Assembly: GCF_019904175.1 (NCBI RefSeq)
Contig: NZ_CP061913.1
Span: 7,936,001-8,000,000 of the forward strand
Source of the DNA: Dactylosporangium vinaceum
Lineage (GTDB): Bacteria; Actinomycetota; Actinomycetes; Mycobacteriales; Micromonosporaceae
Direction: 5' to 3'
DNA length: 64,000 nucleotides
Shown here piece by piece: positions 1 to 8,137 of this stretch. Positions within the stretch are counted from its first letter, which is position 1. The number at the start of each line of letters is the position of its first letter. The position numbers and the translations under genes are program-made. Below the pieces are notes generated by a model. It ran no database searches, was not told the DNA's origin, and saw only the letters and a program-made list of their open reading frames with translations.

Positions 1-234
1 GGTCCGGACATCGACGGGTTCGCGCCCGTCGACCGACACCGCGGCGTCGCCCTGCACCACGATCGACAGCTCCAGCTCCGGATGCTTGTCCTCCGGGCTC
101 TGGCCACCGGCCGGCACCTGGTACCACATCGCGCGGAACGGCAGCGCTGTCACGCCCTCGTAGTCGTCCCACCGGAACACGTCCACGTCACCCACGGGCC
201 GGTTCGGCCCACGGCCCATCTGATACGTCCGCAT
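1..234 (-). CDS. Cupin-fold protein, C-terminal part cut by the window edge
   Basis: The reading frame opens at ATG (complement of 232-234) and runs off the left end, so only about 78 N-terminal residues are visible. The segment HPELELSIVVQGDAAVSVDG has the spacing and hydrophobic pattern of a cupin beta-barrel (the first cupin motif and the strand after it). No signal peptide or membrane segment is seen. It is divergent from the SARP gene with 145 bases between them. Cupins include isomerases, dioxygenases and sensor domains, and nothing visible narrows the reaction. Confidence 0.6.
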   Translation of the reverse strand, partial: MRTYQMGRGPNRPVGDVDVFRWDDYEGVTALPFRAMWYQVPAGGQSPEDKHPELELSIVVQGDAAVSVDGREPVDVRT

Positions 235-379
235 GGCGAACGACTATCGGACCCGTCCCCTGCGTCGCGGCTGCGGCGGCCTGCCCGTCCCCTTGCGGTG
301 CCCTTGCGGTGGCCCCTCGTTTACGCATCCCGAATCTTTGGGGCCGAAAGGAGTGGCGCGTCGGCGATAGTGTTCGATC

Positions 380-3300
380 GTGCAGTTTCGATTACTCGGC
401 GCGGTCGAGGCCGACATCGCCGGGCGGCCGATCAAGCTCGGCTGGCGGCAGGAGCGGTGCCTGCTCGCCCTGCTGCTGCTGGAGAACGGCCACCCGATCC
501 ACAACGAGCGGCTGGCCGAGCTGATCTGGGAGGGCGAGCCGCCGCCGGACCCGCGGGCGGCGCTGCAGGTGGTGGTGGCCCGGCTGCGCGGGCACCTCAA
601 TGCGGCCGACGCGGCCGGGCACGGGGTGCGGCTGGTGACCAAGGGCGACAGCTACGCCCTGGAGGCCGCGCCCGAGCAGGTCGATCTGGCCCGGTTCAAG
701 ATGCTGGTGGCCCGGGCCCGCACCACCGAGCACCCGGACCGGGCGGCCGCGTTCCTGCGCACCGCGCTGCGGCTGTGGCGCGGGCCGGCCCTCGCCGACG
801 TGGCCGGCCCGTGGCTGCGCCGCCGGGTCGCCGATCCCCTCGACGAGCTGCGGCTGGCCGCGACCGAGGAGCTCATGGACGTGGAGCTGGCCGCGGGCCG
901 CCACCACGAGCGTATCGCCGAGCTGACCCAGCTGGTGGCCGAGCACCCGCTGCGCGAGCGGCTGCGGGGCCAGCTGATGACGGCGCTGCACCGCGAGGGC
1001 CGCCGGGTGGCCGCCCTCGACTCCTACGACCAGCTGCGCCGCACGCTGCGCGACTCGTTCGGCCTCGAGCCCGGCGCCCAGCTGCGCGAGCTGCACGCCC
1101 GGATCCTCCGCGCGGACACGCACCCGCCGGCGGCGGTGGCGGCCGCGGCGGCGCGGGCGCCGGTGGCGCCAGTGGCGGTACCGCAGCCGCCCATGATGAC
1201 CGCGGCCCGCCCGCCGACACCGGCCGAGTTACCCGCCGACGTCGCCGGGTTCGTGGGGCGCACCGAGGAGCTGTCCCGGCTCGACGCGATGCTCCCGCGG
1301 TCGGCCGACGGCGCCGGACCGGTCGTCGTGACCGCGATCGCCGGGACGGCCGGGGTCGGCAAGACGGCTCTGGCCGTGCACTGGGCGCACCGGGTGGCCG
1401 CCCGGTTCCCCGACGGGCAGCTGTACGTGAACCTGCACGGGTACGCCACCTGCGATCGCCCGGTCCCGGCGATCGAGGCGCTCGGCGGGCTGCTGCGCTC
1501 GCTCGGCGTGCGCGAGGACCGGGTGCCTGACGATCTCGGCTCGGCCTCCGCGCTGTACCGCTCCATGCTGGCCGGCCGCCGCGTGCTGCTCTTCCTCGAC
1601 AACGCCCGCTCGGTCGAGCAGGTCCGCCCGCTGCTGCCCGCCGGCCAGGGCTGCCTGGTCGTCATCACCAGCCGGGACCGGCTCACCGGCCTCGTAGCCC
1701 ACGACGGCGCCCGCCGGATCACCCTGGACATCCTGCCCCAGGCGCAGGCCCGGGCCCTCCTGCGCGACATGCTCGGCGCCGACCGGATCGCGGCCGAGCC
1801 GGAGGCCACCGACGAGCTCGCCGCGGCCTGCGCGTTCCTGCCCCTGGCCCTGCGGATCAGCGCGGCCGACCTGATCAACCACCCGCTGCGCAGCATCGCC
1901 GTGCACGTCGCCCAGATGCGCGGGGCCGACCCCCTCGCCGCGCTGACCGTGGACGGCGAGCGGGCCGTGCACAACGCGCTGGAGCTGTCCTACCGCACGG
2001 TCACCGCCGAGGCCCAGCGGCTGTTCCGCCTGCTGGGGCTGGTGCCGGGCGACGACTTCACCGCCGCCGCGGCCGCCGCCCTGGCCGGTGTCACCGGCGC
2101 CGAGGCGGCCGCGCTGCTGGACCGGCTGGCCGCGGCGCACCTCGTGGTCGAGGCGGCGCCGGAGCGGTTCACCTTCCACGACCTGCTGCGCTCCTACGCG
2201 CGGACGCGCACCGGCGCCGACGATCCGGCACCGGAGCGGGCGGCGGCCGCGCGGCGGCTTTACGACTGGTACTTCGCCACCCTCGACGCCGCGGCCGGGC
2301 AGCTCTACCCGCAGCTGGTCCGCCTGCCGTGCACCGGTGTGGCCGCGGTGGCCCCGTTCTGCGGCACCGCCCAGGCGCTGGCCTGGCTCGAGGCGGAGCG
2401 GCGCAACCTCGTGCAGCTGGTCCGGCACGCGGCCGCCGACTACTACCCGGAGATGGCCTGGCGGCTGGCCGACGGGATGCGCGGCTTCCTGTCCCAGAGC
2501 GGGCGGCTGTTCGACTGGTTCGCGGTGTGCCGGGCGGGCCTGGCGACCGCGGAGGCGGGCGGCGACGTCAACGGCCAGGCCGCGATGCTCATCGGCCTGG
2601 CCAGCGCCAACCAGTGGGTGTGCCGGCACGACGAGACGGTCGCGGCGCTGCTCGGCGCGATCCGCCTGGCCGAGGCCGGCGGCTGGCTCGAGGGCACGGC
2701 GTGCGCCCGCAACAACCTCGGCATCGTCTACGACGACCTGGGCCGCCCCGACGAGGCGCTGGAGCAGCACAACCGGGCGACCGCGCTGGCCCGCGAGCAC
2801 GGCTCGACCCGGCTGCTGGTCCCGTTCCTGGACTCCCTCGGCCACCACCACTACGTGAGCGGGCAGCTCACCGCGGCCAAGGAGTGCTTCGACGAGTGCC
2901 TGCGCATGGCCGAGACGCTCCAGCCGTCGACCCGCACCACCGCATATCTGCTGGAGTCGCTGGCCGGCACCTACCGTGCCCTGGGCCGCCTGCGCGACGC
3001 CGCCGACACGGCCGATCGGGCCCTCACCCTGTGCCGCGACGTCGGCAACCGGCTCCAGGAGACGACGATCCTGTCCCTGCTCGCGATGATCCATGCGGAG
3101 CTCGGCGAGCGGGAGTGCGCCCTGGACCTGGCGGCGCAGGCGGTCGCCACCGCCCGGTGCCTGGAGGGCAGCTACGGCACCGCCCGCGCCCTCATCGCCC
3201 TGGCCATGGCCAGCCGGGCGGTGGGGCTGCCGCAGCGGGCCGCCGAGCTCTACGCGGAGGCGGGCACGCTGCTGTCCGAGGTCGGCACCGCGTATCACCG

Positions 3301-3631
3301 CGCGGCCGCGTCGATCGGGCTGGCCGTGGCCCTGCGCGACCTCGGCCGCCTCGATGCGGCGCTGCAGCACGCGAACGACGCGCTGGCCCTCACCGAGCAG
3401 GGCCGCTTCCGGGTGCTCCAGGCGCACGCGCACGCCACCATCGCCGAGATCCACCTGAGCCGGGGCGACCCGGTCGAGGCCCGCGCAGCCGCCCGGCGCG
3501 CCGCCGCGGCCCACCGCCCGACTCACAGCACGGCGGTCGAGGCGCGCATCCGCGCCCTGGAGGAGCACATCAGCGACGGCTCGCCGCACGCCGGCCGAGC
3601 GCCATCAGCACCGCACCCACCAGCGCCGTGA
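380..3631 (+). CDS. SARP/AfsR-family transcriptional regulator with NB-ARC and TPR domains
   Basis: A 1083-residue cytoplasmic regulator. Residues about 1-95 form an OmpR-like winged helix (MQFRLLGAVEA start, typical of SARPs). Residues about 100-245 match the bacterial transcriptional activation domain. An NB-ARC ATPase follows with a Walker A motif GTAGVGKTAL near residue 322, and the last third is a string of TPR-like helical repeats. Large SARPs of this layout (AfsR type) switch on secondary metabolism or development. The target is unknown because no biosynthetic cluster adjoins it. The GTG start at 380 follows TAGTGT (368-373) by six bases with no Shine-Dalgarno sequence, which suggests leaderless translation. 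The 3' end overlaps the convergent small gene at 3570-3755. Confidence 0.93.
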   Translation: MQFRLLGAVEADIAGRPIKLGWRQERCLLALLLLENGHPIHNERLAELIWEGEPPPDPRAALQVVVARLRGHLNAADAAGHGVRLVTKGDSYALEAAPEQVDLARFKMLVARARTTEHPDRAAAFLRTALRLWRGPALADVAGPWLRRRVADPLDELRLAATEELMDVELAAGRHHERIAELTQLVAEHPLRERLRGQLMTALHREGRRVAALDSYDQLRRTLRDSFGLEPGAQLRELHARILRADTHPPAAVAAAAARAPVAPVAVPQPPMMTAARPPTPAELPADVAGFVGRTEELSRLDAMLPRSADGAGPVVVTAIAGTAGVGKTALAVHWAHRVAARFPDGQLYVNLHGYATCDRPVPAIEALGGLLRSLGVREDRVPDDLGSASALYRSMLAGRRVLLFLDNARSVEQVRPLLPAGQGCLVVITSRDRLTGLVAHDGARRITLDILPQAQARALLRDMLGADRIAAEPEATDELAAACAFLPLALRISAADLINHPLRSIAVHVAQMRGADPLAALTVDGERAVHNALELSYRTVTAEAQRLFRLLGLVPGDDFTAAAAAALAGVTGAEAAALLDRLAAAHLVVEAAPERFTFHDLLRSYARTRTGADDPAPERAAAARRLYDWYFATLDAAAGQLYPQLVRLPCTGVAAVAPFCGTAQALAWLEAERRNLVQLVRHAAADYYPEMAWRLADGMRGFLSQSGRLFDWFAVCRAGLATAEAGGDVNGQAAMLIGLASANQWVCRHDETVAALLGAIRLAEAGGWLEGTACARNNLGIVYDDLGRPDEALEQHNRATALAREHGSTRLLVPFLDSLGHHHYVSGQLTAAKECFDECLRMAETLQPSTRTTAYLLESLAGTYRALGRLRDAADTADRALTLCRDVGNRLQETTILSLLAMIHAELGERECALDLAAQAVATARCLEGSYGTARALIALAMASRAVGLPQRAAELYAEAGTLLSEVGTAYHRAAASIGLAVALRDLGRLDAALQHANDALALTEQGRFRVLQAHAHATIAEIHLSRGDPVEARAAARRAAAAHRPTHSTAVEARIRALEEHISDGSPHAGRAPSAPHPPAP

Positions 3632-3755
3632 CCGCTCCCAGCACCGCGTAGACGGTGGCCAGGAGCCAGCTGGTGGACTCCTGCCCGATCTCGACCCGCA
3701 CGCCGATGCCGAACAGCACCGCCACCACGAGGAAGCCGATCCCGGTCGGCCGCAT
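3570..3755 (-). CDS. Small two-helix membrane protein of unknown function
   Basis: A 61-residue protein starting MRPTGIGFLVVAV. Two hydrophobic stretches (residues about 5-16 and 27-48) are separated by a short polar loop, and the C-terminus is Arg-rich (GRRAASRR), as expected for a cytoplasmic tail. A longer frame could begin at 3791, but the hydrophobic core starts at this ATG. It overlaps the last 62 bases of the convergent SARP gene, which is unusual but compatible with a real small gene. No family is recognised. Confidence 0.5.
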   Translation of the reverse strand: MRPTGIGFLVVAVLFGIGVRVEIGQESTSWLLATVYAVLGAVTALVGAVLMALGRRAASRR

Positions 3756-3803
3756 CCACGTTCCCACGCGATCAGTACAGCATCCGGGCACAACCCGGAC
3801 GGG

Positions 3804-4676
3804 TCAGCCGTTTGTCCAGGTCCGCAGCTTCTCCGGGTTGCGCACGGCCCAGATGCGGGTGATCCGGTCGCCGGCCGCCTCGAACGCCATCACGGTTGTG
3901 GTGACGCCGCCGACCTGCGCCACGAGCCCGGGCTGGCCGTTGACTGTCCGCTCCAGCACGGTGAGCTCCGGCCCCAGCGTGAGGATGCGGATCATCCCCT
4001 GCGCGATCGCCGCGGCCCCGACCACCGGCTCCAGCAGTGCCGGCACGATCCCCCCGCCGTCGGACACGGCGACCGCATCCGGGTCGAGGACGCCGATCAG
4101 CGCGTCGATGTCCCTGGCCGCCCAGGCCCGCGCGAACTGGCGCACGAGCCCGGCCTTGCGCTCGGCCGAGGCCCGCTCGACCCGGGCCGACTCGATGCGC
4201 CGCCGGGCCGACGACGCGAGCTGCCGGCACGCCCCCGGCGACCGTCCGACGACGGCGGCGACCTCGGCGAAGGAGTACCGGAAGACGTCGTGCAGCACGA
4301 ACGCGACCCGCTCGGCCGGCGTCATGTTCTCCAGCACCACGAGGAACGCCATGTTGACTGACTCGTCGAGCGTGACCCGGTCGGCGGGGTCCGCGCCCGC
4401 GCCGCCGTCGGTGTCGCCGGGCAGCGGCTCCGGGATCCACTCGCCGACGTAGCGCTCCCGCCGCACCCGCGCCGACCCGAGCAGGTCCAGGCAGATCCGG
4501 CTGGTCACGGTCGTGAGCCAGGCCCCGGGTGAGGCGATGCCGCGGCGCTTGTCGGGCGCGAGGGCGTACCACCGCGCGAACGCCTCCTGCACGACGTCCT
4601 CGGCGTCGGCGAGCGACCCCAGCAGCCGATACGCCACGTTGAGCAGCTGCCGCCGCTCATCCATGACCGCGCTCAT
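3804..4676 (-). CDS. ECF41-type RNA polymerase sigma factor with SnoaL-like C-terminal domain
   Basis: About 290 residues. Sigma region 2 is at residues about 5-75 (DAEDVVQEAFARWY), region 4 at about 115-170 (FRYSFAEVAAVVG), and a SnoaL-like extension fills the last 110 residues. The linker motif WIPEPL, the internal DGGG and the terminal NPEKL correspond to the WLPEP, DGGG and NPDKL signatures of the ECF41 (SigJ-like) group. In that group the C-terminal domain acts in place of an anti-sigma factor. A GGAGGT Shine-Dalgarno lies upstream of the clustered GTG (4679) and ATG (4676) starts. The usual ECF41 partner, a carboxymuconolactone decarboxylase or oxidoreductase gene, is not adjacent. Confidence 0.92.
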   Translation of the reverse strand: MSAVMDERRQLLNVAYRLLGSLADAEDVVQEAFARWYALAPDKRRGIASPGAWLTTVTSRICLDLLGSARVRRERYVGEWIPEPLPGDTDGGAGADPADRVTLDESVNMAFLVVLENMTPAERVAFVLHDVFRYSFAEVAAVVGRSPGACRQLASSARRRIESARVERASAERKAGLVRQFARAWAARDIDALIGVLDPDAVAVSDGGGIVPALLEPVVGAAAIAQGMIRILTLGPELTVLERTVNGQPGLVAQVGGVTTTVMAFEAAGDRITRIWAVRNPEKLRTWTNG

Positions 4677-4743
4677 CACGCACCACCTCCACGGGGCCCG
4701 ACGACGCAGCCCCCTGAAGTGTCAGCCGGCCGGCCGGGCGGAG

Positions 4744-4773
4744 CCGGGGGCGGCCGCTGCGGGCCGCCCCCGG
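4744..4773 (-). terminator. Hairpin terminator after the WGR gene
   Basis: A perfect 12-bp stem (4744-4755 with 4762-4773) has a six-base loop and lies 13 bases past the stop codon of the minus-strand WGR gene. It has no U-tract, as is common in high-GC actinomycetes. Confidence 0.6.
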
Positions 4774-4785
4774 GAGGGGCTGGGG

Positions 4786-6219
4786 TCAGACCAGCTTCTT
4801 GATGTCGCCCAGGGCGCGGTAGAAGCCGCCGCGGGAGGACTCGCGGATCTCGGAGACCAGGTAGCGGGCGTTGGGCTCGCGGATGCCCTTCGGGAACTGG
4901 ACCTGCCAGTCGCGGTGGTAGCCGTCGCTCAGGACGCGGATGCGCAGGCGGGAGCCCTCCTGGATGCACTCGACGATCACGCCGTCGCCGGCGGCGGTGT
5001 CGGCGGCGCGGGTGAGCTCGACGGTTGTCGACGGGGCCACGCGGGTCATCGCGGCCGGGGCCTTGACGTCGACGAACTCCGGCACGACGCCCTGCTCGGC
5101 CGCGCGGACGGCCTCCTCGCTGGCGTCGATGCAGGCCAGGGAGCCGTCGGTGGTGACGATGTAGAGGCGCTCGTCGTGGTACTGCATCGAGTATGCGCTG
5201 CCGCAGCCCGTGCCCAGCTTCCACAGGCGGGTGCCGTCGGCGGCGAAGCAGTAGACGGAGGAGCGGTGGTCGCCGGCGAAGACGTAGCGGCCGCCGGGGG
5301 CGGTGGCGTTGGAGAAGATGGTGTCGTCGCAGCGGTAGGTGACGCCGGGCCGGCCGGACTTGGTGAACTGCAGGACGGAGTTGGAGGACATGCCCGAATA
5401 CACCGAGTCGGCCTCCTGCCAGCCGAAGAGCACGGCGCCCTTCGTCGGCTGATACCAGTTTTCGTCGCCGGTGCGCCAGTCGTAGCTGGTCACGCCGCGG
5501 CCGTGGCCGTGGTAGACGGCGTCGGCGTCGCAGCGGACCATCCAGCCGGCGGCGCCGTGGCCCTGGCGGCGCCACAGGAACTCGTCCTCGTGGTCGATCG
5601 CGCAGATGCCGCCCTTGGCGTCGGAGACACCGAGGATGCTGTCGTGGATGTCGAGCCAGTAGATGTCGATGTCGGGGGCGATGGTGTACGCCAGCCGCGG
5701 CACCTTGCCGGACAGGTCGTAGACGTTGCCGTCGTCGCAGCCGGCGTAGATCCAGGCGTCGTCGGCGACGATGCACTTCACGCCGTCGGGCAGCTGATAC
5801 TGCCGCTCGACGGTGGCGTCGTGGCGCAGGACGGTGATCGCGCCCTTCTCGTTGCCGACCATGCAGACGTCTTTGTCGATGAAAATGCCGAAGGCGGGCG
5901 CGCCCGAGCGGTACTTCCACAGCACCGGCGCGGTCTTCGCGGTCGAGTGCTGGCTGACGATCACGCGGCGGGTCACCGAGCGCGGCGCGCGCTGGCCCGG
6001 CACGGCCGGCGCGTAGCCCTTGCGGACCTTCTCGCCGATCTTCTTGGTGGCGTCGGCCTGGGCCTTCGCGCCATCGGCGTAGGTCTTGGTCGTGGTCTGC
6101 CCGGCGTCGCCGATGCGCCCGTAGCGGACAGTCATCTGGTTGCCGTCGACAGTGCACTCCCAGAACTTGTGTGCGCTCCCGGTGTCCTCGGACAGTTCCA
6201 GATACGTCGTCTGCGCCAT
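4786..6219 (-). CDS. WGR-domain protein fused to a beta-propeller
   Basis: A 477-residue soluble protein. Residues 1-85 form a WGR domain (FWECTVDGNQMTVRYGRIG), the nucleic-acid or PARP-associated module that here reads Y-G-R. Residues about 110-370 are repeating beta-strand blades of PQQ/WD type, for example GGRYVFAGDHRSSVYCFAADG and RLYIVTTDGSLACIDA. The last 90 residues are a separate basic domain. No signal peptide or transmembrane segment is seen. Stand-alone WGR proteins occur in actinobacteria without a defined role. This one lies alone, divergent from the ribosomal protection gene and bounded by a hairpin at its 3' end. A Shine-Dalgarno-like GAGAGAGG precedes the ATG. Confidence 0.85.
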   Translation of the reverse strand: MAQTTYLELSEDTGSAHKFWECTVDGNQMTVRYGRIGDAGQTTTKTYADGAKAQADATKKIGEKVRKGYAPAVPGQRAPRSVTRRVIVSQHSTAKTAPVLWKYRSGAPAFGIFIDKDVCMVGNEKGAITVLRHDATVERQYQLPDGVKCIVADDAWIYAGCDDGNVYDLSGKVPRLAYTIAPDIDIYWLDIHDSILGVSDAKGGICAIDHEDEFLWRRQGHGAAGWMVRCDADAVYHGHGRGVTSYDWRTGDENWYQPTKGAVLFGWQEADSVYSGMSSNSVLQFTKSGRPGVTYRCDDTIFSNATAPGGRYVFAGDHRSSVYCFAADGTRLWKLGTGCGSAYSMQYHDERLYIVTTDGSLACIDASEEAVRAAEQGVVPEFVDVKAPAAMTRVAPSTTVELTRAADTAAGDGVIVECIQEGSRLRIRVLSDGYHRDWQVQFPKGIREPNARYLVSEIRESSRGGFYRALGDIKKLV

Positions 6220-6288
6220 CGACCCGAGCCTCTCTCACGTCCAGTAGATGGCCGACACAATAGCGACGGGGTACGACAAGAAACGCGG

Positions 6289-6294
6289 TACAGT
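6289..6294 (+). promoter_or_regulatory. Possible -10 box for the leader peptide/ribosomal protection transcript
   Basis: TACAGT here fits the actinobacterial TANNNT -10. It would start a transcript near 6300 that carries the short ORF at 6336 and the hairpin at 6345-6392 ahead of the GTPase gene. I see no convincing -35. Confidence 0.35.
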
Positions 6295-6335
6295 CACCGG
6301 CAGCAGTGCACAGCCGCACGAGTGAGGAGCAGGAC

Positions 6336-6446
6336 ATGCGCCGACAGGTCATCACGCCCCGGCCTTCGTCCGCCTCGCCCGTGAAGGACCTGACCCGCTG
6401 TGAGCATCCTCAATCTCGGCATCGTCGCGCACGTCGACGCCGGTAA
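6336..6446 (+). CDS. Putative 36-residue regulatory leader peptide
   Basis: The ORF starts ATG CGC CGA CAG and ends TAA at 6444-6446, inside and out of frame with the GTPase gene that begins at 6400. It has the best Shine-Dalgarno in the neighbourhood (GAGGAG, seven bases before the ATG). Its codons 4-7 form the 5' arm of the hairpin at 6345-6392, whose 3' arm contains the GTPase Shine-Dalgarno. This is the arrangement of translational-attenuation leaders of erm- and tet-type resistance genes. The peptide (MRRQVITPRP..., basic tail) is not recognised. Confidence 0.5.
   Translation: MRRQVITPRPSSASPVKDLTRCEHPQSRHRRARRRR
6345..6392 (+). promoter_or_regulatory. Hairpin that would hide the Shine-Dalgarno of the ribosomal protection gene
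   Basis: CAGGTC (6345-6350) pairs with GACCTG (6387-6392), and TCACG (6352-6356) pairs with CGTGA (6380-6384). The two helices are separated by a small internal loop. The 3' arm covers GAAGGA (6383-6388), the only Shine-Dalgarno of the GTG at 6400. A ribosome paused in codons 4-7 of the leader ORF would open it. Confidence 0.5.
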
Positions 6447-8127
6447 GACAAGCCTGACCGAGCGTCTGCTGTTCGACGCCGGCGTCATCGACCGCCTCGG
6501 CAGCGTCGACTCGGGCAGCACCCAGACCGACTCGCTCGACCAGGAGCGCCGCCGCGGCATCACGATCAAGACCGCGGTCGCCACGTTCCGGCTCGGTGAG
6601 CTCACCGTCAACCTCATCGACACGCCCGGCCACCCCGACTTCATCGCCGAGGTCGAGCGGGCCCTGCGCGTGCTCGACGGGGCGATCCTGGTGGTCTCCG
6701 CGGTCGAGGGCATGCAGGCCCAGACCCGGATCCTGCTGCGCACCCTGCGGCGGCTGCACGTCCCGACGCTCGTGTTCATCAACAAGACCGACCGGACGGG
6801 CGCCGACCCCGACCGCGTGCTCCGCCAGATCGGCCACCAGGCCATCCCCATGTGGCGCGAGCACGAGGCGGCCCTCGCCGAGAGCGACGACGAGGCACTG
6901 CAGTCCTACCTGGACGATCGGCCGATCGACATCGGCCGGCTCACCGCGCAGGCCAAGGTGTTCCCGGCGTACAAGGGCAGCGCCATCACCGGCGAGGGCA
7001 TCGACGAGCTCACCCGGGCCATCGCCCGGCACCTCCCGGCCGCCGCGGAGGACGCCGAAGCCGAGCTGCGCGCCACCGTATTCAAGATCGACCGGGACCG
7101 CACGGCCCACGTGCGGGTCTTCGCGGGCGTGCTGCGCGCCCGGACCCGGGTGAACGACGACAAGGTCACCGCCATCGACGACGGCCGGCGCGAGCACATC
7201 GGCCCGGGCGAGATCGGCCGGGTGCACGGCCTGCGCACGGTCCGCATCGGCGACACGCTCGGCACCGGGAGCGCTCACGGCGCCGTGTTCGCCCCGCCCA
7301 CCATGGAGGCCACCGTCGAGCCGGTCGACCCGGGGCAGCGCCGGGCACTGCACGGCGCGCTGCAACGCCTGGCCGAGCAGGACCCGCTCATCGACCTGCG
7401 CCTCGACGAGGAGCGCGGGGAGCTCAAGGTCAAGCTGTACGGCGAGGTCCAGCGGGAGGTCATCCGCGACACGCTCGCCGAGGAGTACGGCCTGGCCGTC
7501 ACGTTCGGCGCCACCGTCACGCTGCACCTGGAGCGCCCGGCCGGCCGGGGCCGCGCCGGGGCCGTCATCGGCAAGGACGGCAACCAGCACATGGCGACCC
7601 TGGAGCTCGAGATCGCCCCCGGCGAGGGTCTCGAGGTGCGCCTCGACGTGCCGTTCGAGCATCTGCCCTTGTACGTCTACAAGACCGTCGCCAACTTCCA
7701 GGACTCGATGCTCAGGTACGTCCGCGCCGCCCTCGCCCGCGGCGGACGGCACGGCTGGGACGTCGACGACGCCCGCGTCACGGTCACGCGATGCGGCTAC
7801 ATCTCACCGGTGAGCACCGCCGGTGACTTCCGCCGCCTGAGCGCCGAGCTCGTGCCCCGGGCCCTGGCCCGAGCCGGGACCGTGCTGTGCGAGCCCGTGC
7901 ACCGCTTCACGCTTGACGGCCCGGTGGGAGCGCTCACAGCCACGCTCGGTGCCCTGCCCCGCTTCGGTGCGGTCCCGGAGCCGCCGGACGTGGGCCCGGC
8001 CCGCTTCACCGTGCAGGGCACGATCCCGGCGGTCCGCCTGCCCGAGCTGGAGCGGGCCCTGCCCGGCCTCACCCACGGCGAGGGCACGGTGGAGGCGGCC
8101 TTCGAGGGCTTCCGGCCGCGGTCGTGA
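6400..8127 (+). CDS. TetM/OtrA-like ribosomal protection GTPase
   Basis: A 575-residue translational GTPase of the EF-G/TetM family. The G1 motif AHVDAGKTSL lies at residues 9-18, followed by the RGITIKTA switch, DTPGHPDF (G3) and NKTDRTGADP (G4). EF-G-like domains IV-V make up the C-terminal half. Tet(M)-type proteins dislodge tetracyclines from the 30S A site. Self-resistance and housekeeping paralogues exist in actinomycetes, and at 575 residues this is shorter than the roughly 640 typical of Tet(M) or OtrA. Tetracycline resistance itself is therefore inferred. The GTG start is set by the conserved SILNLGIVAHVDAGKT beginning. Expression is probably controlled by the leader and hairpin upstream. 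Confidence 0.85.
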   Translation: MSILNLGIVAHVDAGKTSLTERLLFDAGVIDRLGSVDSGSTQTDSLDQERRRGITIKTAVATFRLGELTVNLIDTPGHPDFIAEVERALRVLDGAILVVSAVEGMQAQTRILLRTLRRLHVPTLVFINKTDRTGADPDRVLRQIGHQAIPMWREHEAALAESDDEALQSYLDDRPIDIGRLTAQAKVFPAYKGSAITGEGIDELTRAIARHLPAAAEDAEAELRATVFKIDRDRTAHVRVFAGVLRARTRVNDDKVTAIDDGRREHIGPGEIGRVHGLRTVRIGDTLGTGSAHGAVFAPPTMEATVEPVDPGQRRALHGALQRLAEQDPLIDLRLDEERGELKVKLYGEVQREVIRDTLAEEYGLAVTFGATVTLHLERPAGRGRAGAVIGKDGNQHMATLELEIAPGEGLEVRLDVPFEHLPLYVYKTVANFQDSMLRYVRAALARGGRHGWDVDDARVTVTRCGYISPVSTAGDFRRLSAELVPRALARAGTVLCEPVHRFTLDGPVGALTATLGALPRFGAVPEPPDVGPARFTVQGTIPAVRLPELERALPGLTHGEGTVEAAFEGFRPRS

Positions 8128-8131
8128 TAAT
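8126..8131 (+). promoter_or_regulatory. -10 box GATAAT overlapping the stop codon of the upstream GTPase
   Basis: GATAAT differs from TATAAT at one base and sits six bases before the GTG at 8138. The DUF389 gene can thus be transcribed leaderless and independently of the GTPase, as well as by readthrough. Confidence 0.5.
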
Positions 8132-8137
8132 GGTCGG

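Noticed and set aside
4513..6384. A 623-codon plus-strand open frame opposite the WGR gene
   Set aside because: Low-complexity Gly/Ala/Val product with no domain. It is the antisense shadow of a gene with strong GC3 bias.
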